The notes: generated from the letters alone by a model not told the origin. Shown: positions 10,460 through 21,644, numbered from the stretch's first letter. The stretch is 64,000 nucleotides of DNA from Pseudonocardia halophobica (GCF_027922425.1 NZ_BSFQ01000010.1:62001-126000); one strand, 5' to 3'. Translations and numbers: made by a program.

Positions 10460-11892
10460 CCGACGGAACCCTCCATCTGCAGCTCGATCAGGCGGTTCAG
10501 CTCGAGGGCGTACTCCATGGGGAGCTCGCGCGCGATGGGCTCGACGAACCCGCGCACGACCATCGCCATGGCCTCGTCCTCGGTGAGCCCGCGGCTCATC
10601 AGGTAGAAGAGCTGGTCGTCCGACACCTTGGAGACGGTGGCCTCGTGGCCCATCTGCACGTCGTCCGTGCGGATGTCGACGTACGGGTAGGTGTCGCTGC
10701 GGCTGATCGTGTCGACCAGCAGCGCGTCGCACTTCACCGTGCTCTTCGAGTTCTTGGCCCGGGGGTTGACCCGGATCAGGCCGCGGTACGACGTGCGCCC
10801 GCCGCCGCGCGCCACCGACTTCGAGATGATCGTCGACGACGTGTTCGGCGCCAGGTGCGTCATCTTCGCGCCCGCGTCCTGGTGCTGGCCCTCGCCGGCG
10901 AACGCGATGGACAGGACCTCGCCCTTGGCGTGCTCGCCCATCAGCATCACGGCCGGGTACTTCATGGTCACCTTCGAGCCGAGGTTGCCGTCGACCCACT
11001 CCATGGTGGCGCCCTCTTCGGCCTTGGCACGCTTGGTGACCAGGTTGTACACGTTGTTCGACCAGTTCTGGATGGTCGTGTACCGGACCCGGGCGTTCTT
11101 CTTGACGACGATCTCGACGACCGCCGAGTGCAGCGAGTCCGACTTGTAGATCGGCGCGGTGCAGCCCTCGACGTAGTGCACGTACGAGCCCTCGTCCGCG
11201 ATGATCAGCGTCCGCTCGAATTGGCCCATGTTCTCGGTGTTGATCCGGAAGTAGGCCTGCAGCGGGATGTCCACGTGCACGCCCGGCGGCACGTAGATGA
11301 ACGAGCCGCCCGACCACACGGCGGAGTTCAGCGCGGAGAACTTGTTGTCGCCACTGGGGATCACCGAGCCGAAGTACTCCTGGAACAGCTCCGGGTGCTC
11401 GCGCAGCCCGGTGTCGGTGTCCAGGAAGATGACGCCCTGCTCCTCCAGGTCCTCGCGGATCTGGTGGTAGACGACCTCGGACTCGTACTGCGCGGCGACA
11501 CCGGCGACCAGGCGGGCCTTCTCGGCCTCCGGGATGCCCAGCTTGTCGTAGGTGTTCTTGATGTCCTCGGGCAGGTCCTCCCAGCTGGAGGCCTGCTTCT
11601 CCGTGGACCGCACGAAGTACTTGATGTTGTCGAAGTCGATGCCGGAGAGGTCGGAGCCCCACCGCGGCATCGGCTTGCGTTCGAACAGGTCGAGGGCCTT
11701 GAGCCGGAAGTCGAGCATCCACTGCGGCTCGTTCTTCAGGCGGGAGATGTCGGCCACCACGTCGGCGGACAAGCCGCGACGGGCGGACGCGCCGGCGACG
11801 TCCGGGTCCGACCAGCCGAAGTCGTACCGGCCGAGCGTCGCGAGCGTCTCCTCCTGCGTGAGCCCTGGCTTCACCTCAGGAGTGGTCGTCAT
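10456..11892 (-). CDS. sufB: Fe-S cluster assembly scaffold SufB
   Basis: 478 residues, the usual length for an intein-free SufB (some mycobacterial sufB genes carry an intein; none is seen here). The family signature segments are present: [27 protein letters not shown] and the cluster-related Cys388 in STVKCDALL. It is the scaffold on which the nascent cluster forms with SufC and SufD. The ATG at 11892 has GGGAGG 8 nt upstream and overlaps the sufR stop by 4 nt (ATGA), so repressor and scaffold are translationally coupled. Confidence 0.95.
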
Positions 11893-12713
11893 GAAGACTG
11901 CCTCCCTCTCGGGGACGTGGTGGTCGCTTGCTGCCCCAACGGTCCCGGGCGCTGCCCGGTACGGAGGCGTTCGGGAGCCTCCGGGAACACGGTGGGGACG
12001 TGGGTGGTGCACGCGGAGTCGCCGCGCGCGATGGTGGCCAAGCGTTGCACGTGCGTGCCGAGGACCTCCGCGAAGGCCGCGGTCTCGGCCTCGCATAGCT
12101 CCGGGAACTCCGCCGCGACGTGGGCCACCGGGCAGTGGTGCTGGCACAGCTGCACGCCGTGCCCGGCCTCGCGGGCCGCCGCGGCGTAGCCCCGCGACGT
12201 GAGCACCTTCGCGAGCGCCTCGGCCCGCTCCTCCGGCGTGCCGGCCGCGTGGATCTCGTCCTCGGCGCCGCCGAGGAGCTCGTGCACGCGCGAGCGGGCG
12301 AACTCGCCGACGGCCTGCTCCCCCGCGTGCGCCGCGAGGAACCGCAGGGCCGAGGTGGCGAGGTCGTCGTAGCCGTGCCCGAAGCGGACCCGGCCGGCGT
12401 CGGTGAGCAGGAAGTGCTTGGCCGGACGGCCGCGCGAGCGCCGGGTGCGCCGCGGCGCGTCCCGGGTCTCCGCCTCGCCGTCGGCGATCAGCGCGTCCAG
12501 GTGCCGGCGCACGGCGGCGGCCGAGAGCTCCAGCTCGGCGGCGACCTCCGCGGCCGTGATCGGCCCCTGCTCCAGCAGGAGCCGGGCCACGGCGAGCCGC
12601 GTGCGTCCCTCGGCATGGGCGGGGACGTGCGCCACGTGCCCGGCCGGTGCGGGCACGGCGACGGCGGACGCCTGCGGCGCCCGGGTCGTGGTGCTCGGTC
12701 CGGCTGTTTTCAC
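11889..12713 (-). CDS. sufR: Fe-S-sensing transcriptional repressor SufR
   Basis: A 274-residue regulator. A winged helix-turn-helix lies at about residues 36-105 ([20 protein letters not shown]), followed by a C-terminal sensor with Cys190, Cys194 and Cys207 ([10 protein letters not shown]...ELCEAE), the SufR pattern for Fe-S cluster ligation. SufR homologues (Rv1460 in M. tuberculosis) repress the suf operon when the cluster is present. The GTG start at 12713 is embedded in a CAAC-N6-GTTG palindrome, the motif described for SufR operators, so autoregulation is likely. It is the first gene of the suf operon and divergent from mptB, as in mycobacteria. Confidence 0.93.
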   Translation of the reverse strand: MKTAGPSTTTRAPQASAVAVPAPAGHVAHVPAHAEGRTRLAVARLLLEQGPITAAEVAAELELSAAAVRRHLDALIADGEAETRDAPRRTRRSRGRPAKHFLLTDAGRVRFGHGYDDLATSALRFLAAHAGEQAVGEFARSRVHELLGGAEDEIHAAGTPEERAEALAKVLTSRGYAAAAREAGHGVQLCQHHCPVAHVAAEFPELCEAETAAFAEVLGTHVQRLATIARGDSACTTHVPTVFPEAPERLRTGQRPGPLGQQATTTSPRGRQSS

Positions 12714-12732
12714 AACACCAGTGTTGCGTATA
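12713..12732 (-). promoter_or_regulatory. suf operon operator and -10 box
   Basis: CAACAC-CA-GTGTTG at 12713-12726 is a 14-bp palindrome matching CAAC-N6-GTTG, the published SufR-binding pattern. On the minus strand a TATACG hexamer (12727-12732) abuts it and would place transcription start inside the palindrome, only a few bases before the sufR GTG. Bound repressor would therefore cover the start site. No clear -35 is seen. Confidence 0.72.
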
Positions 12733-12874
12733 TGCCCCGGCGCGGCAAAGGCGGCCCCCCGGGCAGGTGATCGGACTCACCATGAGCACCCGTCCGGTGC
12801 CGTTCGTCCGCCCGTGGCGGGCCGTCCGCAGTGCCGGGAGCCCGGCTCCGGGCGGTCGTCCCGAGGCCGGTCGA

Positions 12875-12880
12875 TACGCT
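12875..12880 (+). promoter_or_regulatory. Leaderless -10 box of mptB
   Basis: TACGCT lies 6 nt before the ATG at 12887, the spacing expected when transcription begins at the start codon. This supports the shorter mptB start over an in-frame ATG at 12782. Confidence 0.55.
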
Positions 12881-12886
12881 CCCGGC

Positions 12887-14455
12887 ATGGCCGCCCCCGC
12901 CCTGGACCCGACCGGGTCGCCGCCGGTGGACCGGCCCGCCGGGGCCGATCCGGCCCGGCTCGCCCGGCGGCTCGGGCTGACCGGCGCCCTGCTGATGGCC
13001 GTCGGCGCCCTGGGGGCCGGGGCGCTGCCCGTCCCCAACCCGCTCAACGGCCTGCGGCTGATCGGCCTTCCCTCCCGCAACGCCACGCTCGCGATCGCCC
13101 TGACCTACGCCGGCATGGGCATGCTCGTGCTGGCCTGGCTGTGGATCGGGCGGATGCTCTCGGCGCGGGGCGCGGTGCCGCCCGCGCCGGACCGGCTCTC
13201 CCTCGGCCGGGCGGGGATCCTGTGGGCGCTGCCGCTGGCCGTCGCGCCGCCGATGTTCTCCAAGGACGTCTACAGCTACCTCGCGCAGTCGGCGATCGTC
13301 GCCCGCGGGCTCGACCCCTACGTCCTCGGCCCGGCGCAGGCCCTCGGCGTCGACGACCCGTTGACCCGCACGATCCCGACGATCTGGCGGGACACACCGG
13401 CGCCGTACGGGCCGCTGTTCCTCGTCGTCGGGCGCGGGATCACCGCGCTGACCGGCAACGACGTCGTGTTCGGCGTCCTGGCCCACCGCGCGCTGGCGCT
13501 GGGCGGCGTGGCCCTGATCCTGTGGGCGCTGCCGAAGCTGGCCCGCCGCTGCGGCGTGGAACCCGGCCTTGCGCTGTGGCTCGGCGCGGCCAACCCGCTG
13601 GTGCTGTTCCACCTGGTCAGCGGCATCCACAACGAGGCCCTGATGCTCGGCCTGCTGCTCGCCGGCCTGCACCTGGCGCTCGGCGAGCGGGACGTGCCGG
13701 TCCCGTGGCCGCGCTGGGTCGCGGGCGCGGTGCTCATCACGCTGGGCGCCTCGGTGAAGCTGCCCGCGCTGCTCGCCCTCGGGTTCCTCGGGATGGACCT
13801 GGCCCGGCGGTGGGGCGGACGGGTCCGGGACGTCGTGGTCGCGGCCGCGGCCCTCGCCGGCGTCGCCGTCGCGGTCTACGCCGTCATCGGGGTCGGCACC
13901 GGGCTGGGCTTCGGCTGGATCTCCACCCAGGGCACGGCCAACACCATCCGCAGCTGGATGTCGCTGTCCACGGACCTCGGCCAGCTCTCCGGGCAGATCG
14001 GCATCCTCGCGGGGCTCGGCGACCACACCGACACCACGCTGACCATCACCCGCGGGCTCGGCGGCCTCGCCGCCGCGGTCGCCTGCGGGTGGTTGCTGTG
14101 GCTGTGCCTCAAGGGCCTGGTCGACCCGGTGACGGGCGTGGGTGTCGGGCTGGGGGCCGTGGTGCTGCTGGGGCCGGTGGTGCACCCGTGGTACCTGCTC
14201 TGGGCCGCGATCCCGCTCGCCGCCACCCGCGGGATGCCGCGCTACCGGCGCTTCGCCCTGGCCGCGTCGGCGGTGATCGCACTGATGGTCCCGCCCACCG
14301 GGGCGGACTTCAACTTCCGGGCCTACCAGCTGCCGTTCGGGATCGTGGCGGGCGCCGTGGTCCTGCTCGTCGGGTTGCTGCTGGTCCGGCGCGCCCTGCG
14401 CCGCGAGGCGGCCCGCGATCCGGGTGCCGCGCCCGCCGCCCGGACCCCTGCCTAG
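12887..14455 (+). CDS. mptB: Polyprenol-phosphate-mannose alpha-1,6-mannosyltransferase MptB
   Basis: A 522-residue GT-C family membrane protein with roughly a dozen hydrophobic segments. The acidic Asp127 in the first extracytoplasmic loop ([11 protein letters not shown]) is the expected catalytic-site type for polyprenol-sugar-dependent transferases. Later segments ([33 protein letters not shown]) match MptB, the Rv1459c family. MptB builds the alpha-1,6 mannan core of lipomannan in the cell envelope. The gene is divergent from sufR, as in mycobacteria. I chose the ATG at 12887 for its leaderless-type -10 box; an ATG at 12782 would add 35 residues. Confidence 0.88.
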   Translation: MAAPALDPTGSPPVDRPAGADPARLARRLGLTGALLMAVGALGAGALPVPNPLNGLRLIGLPSRNATLAIALTYAGMGMLVLAWLWIGRMLSARGAVPPAPDRLSLGRAGILWALPLAVAPPMFSKDVYSYLAQSAIVARGLDPYVLGPAQALGVDDPLTRTIPTIWRDTPAPYGPLFLVVGRGITALTGNDVVFGVLAHRALALGGVALILWALPKLARRCGVEPGLALWLGAANPLVLFHLVSGIHNEALMLGLLLAGLHLALGERDVPVPWPRWVAGAVLITLGASVKLPALLALGFLGMDLARRWGGRVRDVVVAAAALAGVAVAVYAVIGVGTGLGFGWISTQGTANTIRSWMSLSTDLGQLSGQIGILAGLGDHTDTTLTITRGLGGLAAAVACGWLLWLCLKGLVDPVTGVGVGLGAVVLLGPVVHPWYLLWAAIPLAATRGMPRYRRFALAASAVIALMVPPTGADFNFRAYQLPFGIVAGAVVLLVGLLLVRRALRREAARDPGAAPAARTPA

Positions 14456-14458
14456 ACT
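14453..14458 (+). promoter_or_regulatory. -10 box overlapping the mptB stop codon
   Basis: TAGACT spans the TAG stop of mptB and lies 8 nt before the GTG of the ABC ATPase gene. It fits a leaderless promoter that lets the ABC pair be transcribed separately from mptB. Confidence 0.5.
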
Positions 14459-14466
14459 CGTCGGCT

Positions 14467-15455
<989 letters not shown>

Positions 15456-15459
<4 letters not shown>

Positions 15460-16235
15460 GCGAGCTCTTCGCACCGGGCACCTTCACCCCCGCGCCCGGG
15501 CGGGGCCAGCTCGGCCGGATGCTGCTGGCCCAGGCCGGCACCGAGACCCGGCTGGCGCTGCGCAACGGCGAGCAGGTGCTGCTCACCCTGCTGATCCCCG
15601 TCGTGCTGCTCGTCGGGCTGTCGGTGCTGCGGGTCGTCCCGCTGCCCGAGCCGCGGGTGAACTCCGTGGTGCCGTCCGTCCTGGCGCTCGCGGTGATGTC
15701 CACGGCCTTCACCAGCCAGGCCATTGCACTGGGCTTCGACCGCCGCTACGGCGTGATCCGGCGGCTCGCCGCCACCGCTCTGCCCCGGTGGCTGCTGGTG
15801 GCCGGGCGGCTCGCGGCCGTGCTGGCCGTCGTCGTGGTGCAGCTGGTGATCCTCGGGGTGGTCGCGGCGCTGCTCGGCTGGCGGCCCGACGCCGCCGGCC
15901 TGGGCTGGGCCCTGCTGATGGTGCTGCTGGGCTGCGCCGCGTTCGGCGCGCTGGGGATCCTGCTCGGCGGCACGCTCCGCGCGGAGATGGTGCTGGCCGT
16001 CGCCAACCTCGTGTGGTTCGTGCTGCTGCTCGGCGGCGGCATCGTGATCCCGCTCGACCAGCTGCCCGCCGGGATCGCCGCGGTGGCCGCGGCGCTGCCG
16101 TCGGGAGCGTTGGCCGAGGGCCTCCGCGCGCCGCTCGTGGCGGGGACGGCACCCGGGATCGGCCCGGTCCTGGTGCTGGTCGCGTGGGCCGTCGTGGCCG
16201 GCGGGGTGGCGGTGAAGGCCGTCCGCCTGCGCTGA
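15456..16235 (+). CDS. ABC-2 type permease
   Basis: 259 residues with about six hydrophobic helices and a cytosolic N-terminus, the ABC-2 membrane fold. Recognisable stretches are SELFAPGTFTPAPG at the N-terminus and ALGILLGGTLRAEMVLA in the fifth helix region. The GTG at 15456 overlaps the ATPase stop by 4 nt. It is the membrane half of the exporter encoded with the preceding ATPase, and heme A synthase follows 25 bp downstream, the same order as around Rv1457c/Rv1456c. Confidence 0.87.
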
Positions 16236-16246
16236 GGCGCATCTTC

Positions 16247-16252
16247 TACCAT
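16247..16252 (+). promoter_or_regulatory. Candidate -10 box of ctaA
   Basis: TACCAT lies 8 nt before the GTG at 16261, in the 25-bp gap after the permease. It would permit leaderless transcription of ctaA in addition to read-through. Confidence 0.4.
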
Positions 16253-16260
16253 CTGTAGTC

Positions 16261-17217
16261 GTGAACCTCCTGCGGCGCGTGCCGGCGACGTCCCCGCTGT
16301 GGATGCGGCGGCTGGCGATCCTGTCGCTGATCGGCCAGGCCGGGATCATGGTCACCGGGGCCGTCGTGCGGGTGACCGGCTCCGGCCTGGGCTGCCCGAC
16401 GTGGCCCAACTGCTTCCCGGGCTCGCTCGTCCCGGAGCCGCACCCCGAGATCGCGCCGCTCACGCAGTGGGTCGAGTTCGGCAACCGGCTGCTGTCGGTG
16501 TTCCTCGTGGTCGTGGCCGGGCTGACCTTCCTCGCGGCGCTGAACACGCGCCCGCGCCGCCGCCGGCTCACCTGGCTGGCGCTGGCGATGCCGCTCGGGG
16601 TGGTCGCGCAGGCCGTGATCGGCGGGTTCACCGTGCTCGCCGGGCTGGTGTGGTGGAGCGTCATGCCGCACTTCCTGGCCTCGACGATCCTGGTGTGGCT
16701 GGCCGTCGAGCTCGTCGACGAGGCCACCGGCGGCGGCCCGGTCACGCGCACGGTCCCGCGGCCGGTCCGGATGCTGACCGTGGTCAGCAGCGTGGTGCTC
16801 GGTGCCCTCCTGGTCGCCGGCACGCTCGTCACCGCCGCGGGCCCGCACGCCGGCGACGCCGCCACCCCGCGCCTCGACATCGGCGTGCCCGCACTGGCGC
16901 AGCTGCACGCGGACCTGCTGTTCGCCTACCTCGGTCTCCTCGTCGGTCTCGGCTTCGCGCTGTGGACGGCCGGTGCCGACGCCCGGCTGAAGCGCCGCTA
17001 CGGCGTGCTCGTGGTCGTGGTGCTGGCGCAAGGTGCGCTGGGTGGGGTGCAGTACGCGCTCGGGGTGCCCGAGGTTCTGGTCGCCCTGCACGTCCTCGGT
17101 GCGGCGCTCACCACCGCCGCCGCCGCGGGGGTCTGGGCGGCCACGAGCCGCCGCGCCCCCGCCGTCCCCGCTGTCGAGTCCCCGACCTCGGAACCCACCC
17201 TCGCCGCCAGCCGCTGA
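16261..17217 (+). CDS. ctaA: Heme A synthase (COX15/CtaA)
   Basis: 318 residues, about eight membrane helices in two four-helix halves, the COX15/CtaA architecture. The first half has TGSGLGCPTWPNC followed by a histidine-bearing helix; the second half has AGPHAGD and QLHADLLFAYLG. It oxidises the C8 methyl of heme O to a formyl group, giving heme A for cytochrome aa3 oxidase. The preceding enzyme in the pathway, ctaB, is 3.4 kb away. The Cys pair in GCPTWPNC resembles the extracytoplasmic cysteines found in Bacillus-type CtaA. The gene converges on the MFS gene with a 33-bp gap and no visible terminator. Confidence 0.9.
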   Translation: MNLLRRVPATSPLWMRRLAILSLIGQAGIMVTGAVVRVTGSGLGCPTWPNCFPGSLVPEPHPEIAPLTQWVEFGNRLLSVFLVVVAGLTFLAALNTRPRRRRLTWLALAMPLGVVAQAVIGGFTVLAGLVWWSVMPHFLASTILVWLAVELVDEATGGGPVTRTVPRPVRMLTVVSSVVLGALLVAGTLVTAAGPHAGDAATPRLDIGVPALAQLHADLLFAYLGLLVGLGFALWTAGADARLKRRYGVLVVVVLAQGALGGVQYALGVPEVLVALHVLGAALTTAAAAGVWAATSRRAPAVPAVESPTSEPTLAASR

Positions 17218-17250
17218 GGGCAGGTGTGAAGCAGCACAGCCCCCCGGAAC

Positions 17251-18465
17251 TCACGCTTCCCGGCGGCTCGCCCGAACCGTGAGCACCAGCGCCACCAGCG
17301 CGAGTACAGCGATGATCGCGGAGAACACCACTCCCGCCGGCACCAGCCCGAAGGCCTGGGCGGCGGCACCGACCCCGATCACGGGCAGCGAGATGGCGAC
17401 GTAGAGGACCAGGAAGAACGTCGCGACCACCGCGCCACGGACGGCCTGCGGGGCGCGCGAGCCGACCGCGCCCAGCCCGGCCCGGAAGCTCATCCCCTGC
17501 CCCAGCCCGGCGATCGCGGCGCCCGTGCAGAACAGGGCGAGCGAGGCCGTCGCGATGCCCGTCCCGATCAGCGCCACACCGACCGCCAGCCCGGCACAGC
17601 CGGCCGGCAACGCCACCCGCTCGGGGACGGAGAACGACAGCAGCTGCCCCAGCGCCGACGCCCCGAGCATCAGGAACACCACGAGCCCGACGACGACGTG
17701 GCTGCTCCGCCCCATCACCTGCACCAGCACGGACGGCGACACGGCCGTGAACAGGCCCAGCACGGCGAACCCCGCGAACCCGCCGATCGCGGCGCGGACG
17801 AACACCCCGCGCACCTCCTCCGGCACCCCGCCGACCCGCAGCGGCTCGATGCGGAAGGGCCGGCGCTGCTCGACGGGCTCGGGCACGAACCACAGCGCCA
17901 CGGTCGCGGCGATCACGAGCGCCGCGTGCACGAGGTACGACAGGTCCAACGGCAGCGGTGCGTACTGGGCGAGGATGCCGGCGAGCACCGGCCCGAGCCC
18001 CAGCCCCAGCATGTTGACGGCCGCGGCGACCAGCCCGGCGCGGGCCTTCCGGTCCTCGCGGGCGAGGTCGATGATCGTGGCCGTGGCGGTGCCGGTGAAG
18101 ATGCCCGCCGAGACCCCGGACAGGAAGCGCCCCACGAACAGCGCCGGCTCCACCGGAATCAGGAACACCAGCGAGCTGAGCACCGCGGCCGCCAGCCCGG
18201 CGAGCAGCACGGGCCGCCGGCCGATCCGGTCGGAGAGGTTGCCGAGCACCACCAGCGCGGCGCCGACGCCCACGGCGTAGGTCGCGAAGACGACCGTCAC
18301 CATCAGGCCGCCGAACCCGTACCGCTGCTCGTAGAGCGGGTAGAGCGGCGTCGGGAGGGTGGTCCCGATCATGGTGACGACGAACGTCACGGCGACGACC
18401 GCCGTCCCCGCGCCCCTGCTCATCACCCGCCGTCCGGTCGCCCGCGCTGCGGTCGATGACGTCAC
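17251..18465 (-). CDS. MFS transporter
   Basis: About 404 residues with 12 predicted membrane helices. The motif-A loop between helices 2 and 3 reads GNLSDRIGRRPVLL, diagnostic of the major facilitator superfamily, and LGLGLGPVLAGIL resembles the drug-antiporter motif C, which favours export. I prefer the GTG at 18465, which has AAGGGG 6 nt upstream; an ATG at 18495 is in frame but lacks a good ribosome site. It is monocistronic, convergent with ctaA and divergent from the S9 peptidase gene. The substrate cannot be told. Confidence 0.85.
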   Translation of the reverse strand: MTSSTAARATGRRVMSRGAGTAVVAVTFVVTMIGTTLPTPLYPLYEQRYGFGGLMVTVVFATYAVGVGAALVVLGNLSDRIGRRPVLLAGLAAAVLSSLVFLIPVEPALFVGRFLSGVSAGIFTGTATATIIDLAREDRKARAGLVAAAVNMLGLGLGPVLAGILAQYAPLPLDLSYLVHAALVIAATVALWFVPEPVEQRRPFRIEPLRVGGVPEEVRGVFVRAAIGGFAGFAVLGLFTAVSPSVLVQVMGRSSHVVVGLVVFLMLGASALGQLLSFSVPERVALPAGCAGLAVGVALIGTGIATASLALFCTGAAIAGLGQGMSFRAGLGAVGSRAPQAVRGAVVATFFLVLYVAISLPVIGVGAAAQAFGLVPAGVVFSAIIAVLALVALVLTVRASRREA

Positions 18466-18567
18466 CCCGGTCCCCTTCCGTCGTGCCGCGGCCATTCTTC
18501 CGTCGCGTCCGACCGGCGCAACGCCGCGTGCCGCCGGAACCCTCCCCTCCCGACGGACGTCACGGTG

Positions 18568-18573
18568 TAGGTA
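18568..18573 (+). promoter_or_regulatory. Candidate -10 box of the S9 peptidase gene
   Basis: TAGGTA lies 6 nt before the GTG at 18580, a leaderless-type arrangement. Confidence 0.35.
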
Positions 18574-18579
18574 TGGCAC

Positions 18580-20595
18580 GTGTCCGATCCCGTGTCCCCG
18601 CCCCCCACCTCGTTCGCCGACCTGCAGTCGTTCGTCGCGCTCCCCCGCCTCGCCGGGCTCGCCCTCTCCCCGGACGGGTCCCGGCTGGTCACGACCGTCG
18701 CCGGGCTCGACCGCGACCGGACGGCGTGGCGGCCCGCGCTGTGGGAGGTCGACCCGGCCGGCGAGGCCCCGGCCCGCCGGCTCACCCGCGGCCCCAAGGG
18801 CGAGTCGTCGCCCGTCTTCACCCCGGAGGGTGATCTCCTCTTCGTCTCCGCCCGACCCGATCCCGACGCGAGCGCCGACGCGCCGGACACGGCCGCGCTC
18901 TGGTCGCTGCCCGCCGGCGGCGGCGAGGCCCACGTCGTCCGGACCCGGCCGGGCGGGATCGCCACCCCGCTCGTGGCCCGCGAGGCCGGCACCCTGCTCG
19001 TGACCTCGGCGACCCTCCCCGGGGCCGTGACCGGCGACGACGACGCCGCCCGCCGGAAGGCCCGTACCGAGAAGAAGGTCTCGGCGATCCTGCACGACGG
19101 CTACCCGGTCCGGTTCTGGGACCACGACCTGGGCCCCGACGAGGCCCGGCTGCTGGGCGCGCAGCCCGGCGAGCCGTGGACCGACCTCACCCCCGCCCCG
19201 GGCCGCGCGCTCGTCGACACCAGCGCCGACATCGCGCCGGACGGCCGCACCGCGGTGACCGGCTGGACCGTGTCGGACGGCCACGGGGTGTCCCGGTCGG
19301 TCGTGGTGGCGTTCGACACCGCCACCGGCGAACGCCGCACTGTGCTCGACGACGCGGATCACGACTACGGCACGCCGCGCGTCAGCCCGGACGGCAGCAC
19401 CGTGGCCGCGGTGCGGACCCGCCGCTCCGCGCCCGAGCGGGCCCCCCGGATGACACTCGTCCTCGTCCCGCTCGCCGGGGGTGAGGCCCGCGAGCTCGCC
19501 GCCGACTGGGACCGCTGGCCGAGCGCCCTGGCCTGGACGCCCGACTCGTCCGCGCTGGTCGTGACGGCCGACGAGCAGGGCCGCGGGCCGCTGTTCCGGA
19601 TCGAGGTCGGGTCGGGCGCCGTCACGCGGCTGACGGGCGACCACGGGGCCTACACAGACCCGGTCGTCTCGCCCGACGGCGCCTCCGTCTTCGCGCTCCG
19701 GTCGGCCGTCGACAGCCCGCCGGCCCCGGTCCGGCTCGACGCGCACACCCCGGACCCGCAGCCCACACCGCTGCCCGGACCCGCGGAGGCACCGGCCCTG
19801 CCGGGCACGCTCACCGAGGTCACGGCCACGGCCGAGGACGGCTCGCCGCTGCGCGCCTGGCTCGTGCTGCCGGACATCAGCGAGCCCGCCCCGCTGCTGC
19901 TCTGGGTGCACGGCGGGCCGCTGAACAGCTGGAACGCCTGGCAGTGGCGCTGGAACCCGTGGCTGATGGCGGCTCGCGGCTACGCCGTGCTGCTCCCCGA
20001 CCCCGCGCTGTCGACGGGCTACGGCCAGGCGTTCGTGCAGCGCGGCTGGGGCGCGTGGGGCGGCCCGCCCTTCATCGACCTGATGGCCCTCACCGACGTC
20101 GCCGAGGCCCTCCCCGAGATCGACGCCTCGCGCACCGCGGCCATGGGCGGCTCGTTCGGCGGCTACATGGCCAACTGGATCGCCGGGCACACCGGCCGCT
20201 TCCGCGCGATCGTCACGCACGCCAGCCTCTGGGCGCTCGACCAGTTCGGCCCGACCACGGACTTCGCCGACTACTGGCTCACCGAGATGACCCCGGAGAT
20301 GGCGGCGGCGAACAGCCCGCACCACCACGTCGACGCGATCACCACGCCGATGCTGGTCATCCACGGCGACAAGGACTACCGCGTCCCGATCGGCGAGGGC
20401 CTGCGGCTGTGGTGGGACCTGCAGTCGCGCGTGCCGGACCCGGCCGCCAACCCGCACCGGTTCCTGTACTTCCCGGACGAGAACCACTGGGTGCTCACGC
20501 CGCAGCACGCCGTGCTCTGGTACGAGACCGTGTACGCCTTCCTCGCCCACCACGTCCTCGGCGAGCCCTGGCAGACCCCCGATCTCCTGCGCTGA
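18580..20595 (+). CDS. S9 family prolyl oligopeptidase-type serine peptidase
   Basis: 671 residues. The first 400 or so are a WD/beta-propeller-like region with repeated SPDG motifs; the last 250 are an alpha/beta-hydrolase. The catalytic triad is visible: Ser525 in GGSFGGY, Asp599 in HGDKDYRVP and His636 in ENHW. The layout and HGDKDYRVP wording match acylaminoacyl-peptidase/dipeptidyl-peptidase relatives that cleave short peptides in the cytosol; there is no signal peptide. The gene ends 2 nt before a perfect 24-bp inverted repeat. The exact peptide specificity is unknown. Confidence 0.88.
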   Translation: MSDPVSPPPTSFADLQSFVALPRLAGLALSPDGSRLVTTVAGLDRDRTAWRPALWEVDPAGEAPARRLTRGPKGESSPVFTPEGDLLFVSARPDPDASADAPDTAALWSLPAGGGEAHVVRTRPGGIATPLVAREAGTLLVTSATLPGAVTGDDDAARRKARTEKKVSAILHDGYPVRFWDHDLGPDEARLLGAQPGEPWTDLTPAPGRALVDTSADIAPDGRTAVTGWTVSDGHGVSRSVVVAFDTATGERRTVLDDADHDYGTPRVSPDGSTVAAVRTRRSAPERAPRMTLVLVPLAGGEARELAADWDRWPSALAWTPDSSALVVTADEQGRGPLFRIEVGSGAVTRLTGDHGAYTDPVVSPDGASVFALRSAVDSPPAPVRLDAHTPDPQPTPLPGPAEAPALPGTLTEVTATAEDGSPLRAWLVLPDISEPAPLLLWVHGGPLNSWNAWQWRWNPWLMAARGYAVLLPDPALSTGYGQAFVQRGWGAWGGPPFIDLMALTDVAEALPEIDASRTAAMGGSFGGYMANWIAGHTGRFRAIVTHASLWALDQFGPTTDFADYWLTEMTPEMAAANSPHHHVDAITTPMLVIHGDKDYRVPIGEGLRLWWDLQSRVPDPAANPHRFLYFPDENHWVLTPQHAVLWYETVYAFLAHHVLGEPWQTPDLLR

Positions 20596-20597
20596 CG

Positions 20598-20647
20598 CGC
20601 CTGTGCGCGGTAAGTGGTGCTCCAGCACCACTTACCGCGCACAGGCG
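20598..20647. terminator. Perfect 24-bp inverted repeat, bidirectional terminator
   Basis: Arms 20598-20621 and 20624-20647 are exact reverse complements separated by CC. They lie between the convergent ends of the S9 peptidase and ctaB, so a strong hairpin serving both strands is the simplest reading. The length and perfection exceed the usual terminator. Confidence 0.75.
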
Positions 20648-20660
20648 GCGAAGCCGCAGG

Positions 20661-21644
20661 TCAGAGGACGGTCGGCAGGCCGATCGCGGCGTCGACGGCG
20701 ATGGTGAGGAAGAGGCCGCAGAGGTAGAGGTTGGAGAGGTGGAACAGCCGCATCGGCGCCACCTCCCGGCCCGCCTTGACCCCGGCGTGCAGCCGGTGCG
20801 CCGAGACCACGAAGTAGACGCCGCCGGCCAGTGCGAACGCGGCGTAGATCCACGAGGTGACCGGCAGCAGCAGGAAGGTCCACAGCGCCATCACCCAGGA
20901 GTAGGCGACGATCCGCACCGACACCTGCCGCGGCGTGGCCACGACCGGGAGCATCGGCACCTCGGCGGCGGCGTAGTCGTCCTTGTACTTCATGGCCAGC
21001 GCCCAGAAGTGCGGCGGCGTCCAGAAGAAGATGACACCGAACATCACCAGGGCGGGCCAGCCGACCGTGCCGGTGACGGCCGACCAGCCGATGACCACCG
21101 GCATGCAGCCCGCGGCGCCGCCCCACACGATGTTCTGCGAGGTCCGCCGCTTGAGCACCAGCGTGTAGACGAGCACGTAGAACGCGATCGCGGCCACCGA
21201 GAGCAACGCGGACAGCAGGTTCGTGGTGGCCCAGAGCCACACCGCCGACAGCGCGCCGAGCACCAGGCCGAAGATCAGTGCGTTGCGCCGGGGCACCTCG
21301 CCGCGTGCGGTGGGCCGCCGCGACGTGCGCTTCATCTTGGCGTCGATGTCGGCGTCGGCCACGCAGTTGAGGGCGTGCGCGCTCGCGGCGGCCATCGCGC
21401 CGCCGACCAGGGTGGCCAGGATCAGCCAGACCGACGGCATGGCGCGCTCGGCGAGGATCATCGCCGGGACCGTGACCACGAGCAGCTGCTCGATGATGCG
21501 CGTCTTGGTGAGGCCCAGATAGGCGCGCACCGTGTCCCGGAACCGTGCGAGCCGGCCGCGGGCGGGTGCCGGCGACGCCTGCCCCGGGGTGCCCGTCCGC
21601 TCGGGCCTCTCGGCCGCTCCCCGGTGTGAGACGGGTGCGCTCAC
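20661..21644 (-). CDS. ctaB: Protoheme IX farnesyltransferase (heme O synthase)
   Basis: 327 residues in the UbiA prenyltransferase family, with about nine membrane helices after a 40-residue cytosolic lead. The prenyl-diphosphate motif is present as Asn93, Asp97 and Asp101 (NCVADADID), and the second acidic motif is in [14 protein letters not shown]. It adds farnesyl to protoheme to make heme O, which CtaA then converts to heme A. The GTG start at 21644 faces the tkt operon across a 319-bp region, the same ctaB/tkt divergence as in M. tuberculosis. Confidence 0.93.
   Translation of the reverse strand: MSAPVSHRGAAERPERTGTPGQASPAPARGRLARFRDTVRAYLGLTKTRIIEQLLVVTVPAMILAERAMPSVWLILATLVGGAMAAASAHALNCVADADIDAKMKRTSRRPTARGEVPRRNALIFGLVLGALSAVWLWATTNLLSALLSVAAIAFYVLVYTLVLKRRTSQNIVWGGAAGCMPVVIGWSAVTGTVGWPALVMFGVIFFWTPPHFWALAMKYKDDYAAAEVPMLPVVATPRQVSVRIVAYSWVMALWTFLLLPVTSWIYAAFALAGGVYFVVSAHRLHAGVKAGREVAPMRLFHLSNLYLCGLFLTIAVDAAIGLPTVL

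Noticed and set aside
12782..12886. Longer mptB start at ATG 12782
   Set aside because: No ribosome site and a proline/arginine-rich extension; the ATG at 12887 has a -10 box at leaderless spacing.
18496..20631. Extended minus-strand frame upstream of the MFS gene
   Set aside because: It runs antisense to the S9 peptidase with intact catalytic triad; only the part up to the 18465 start is MFS-like.
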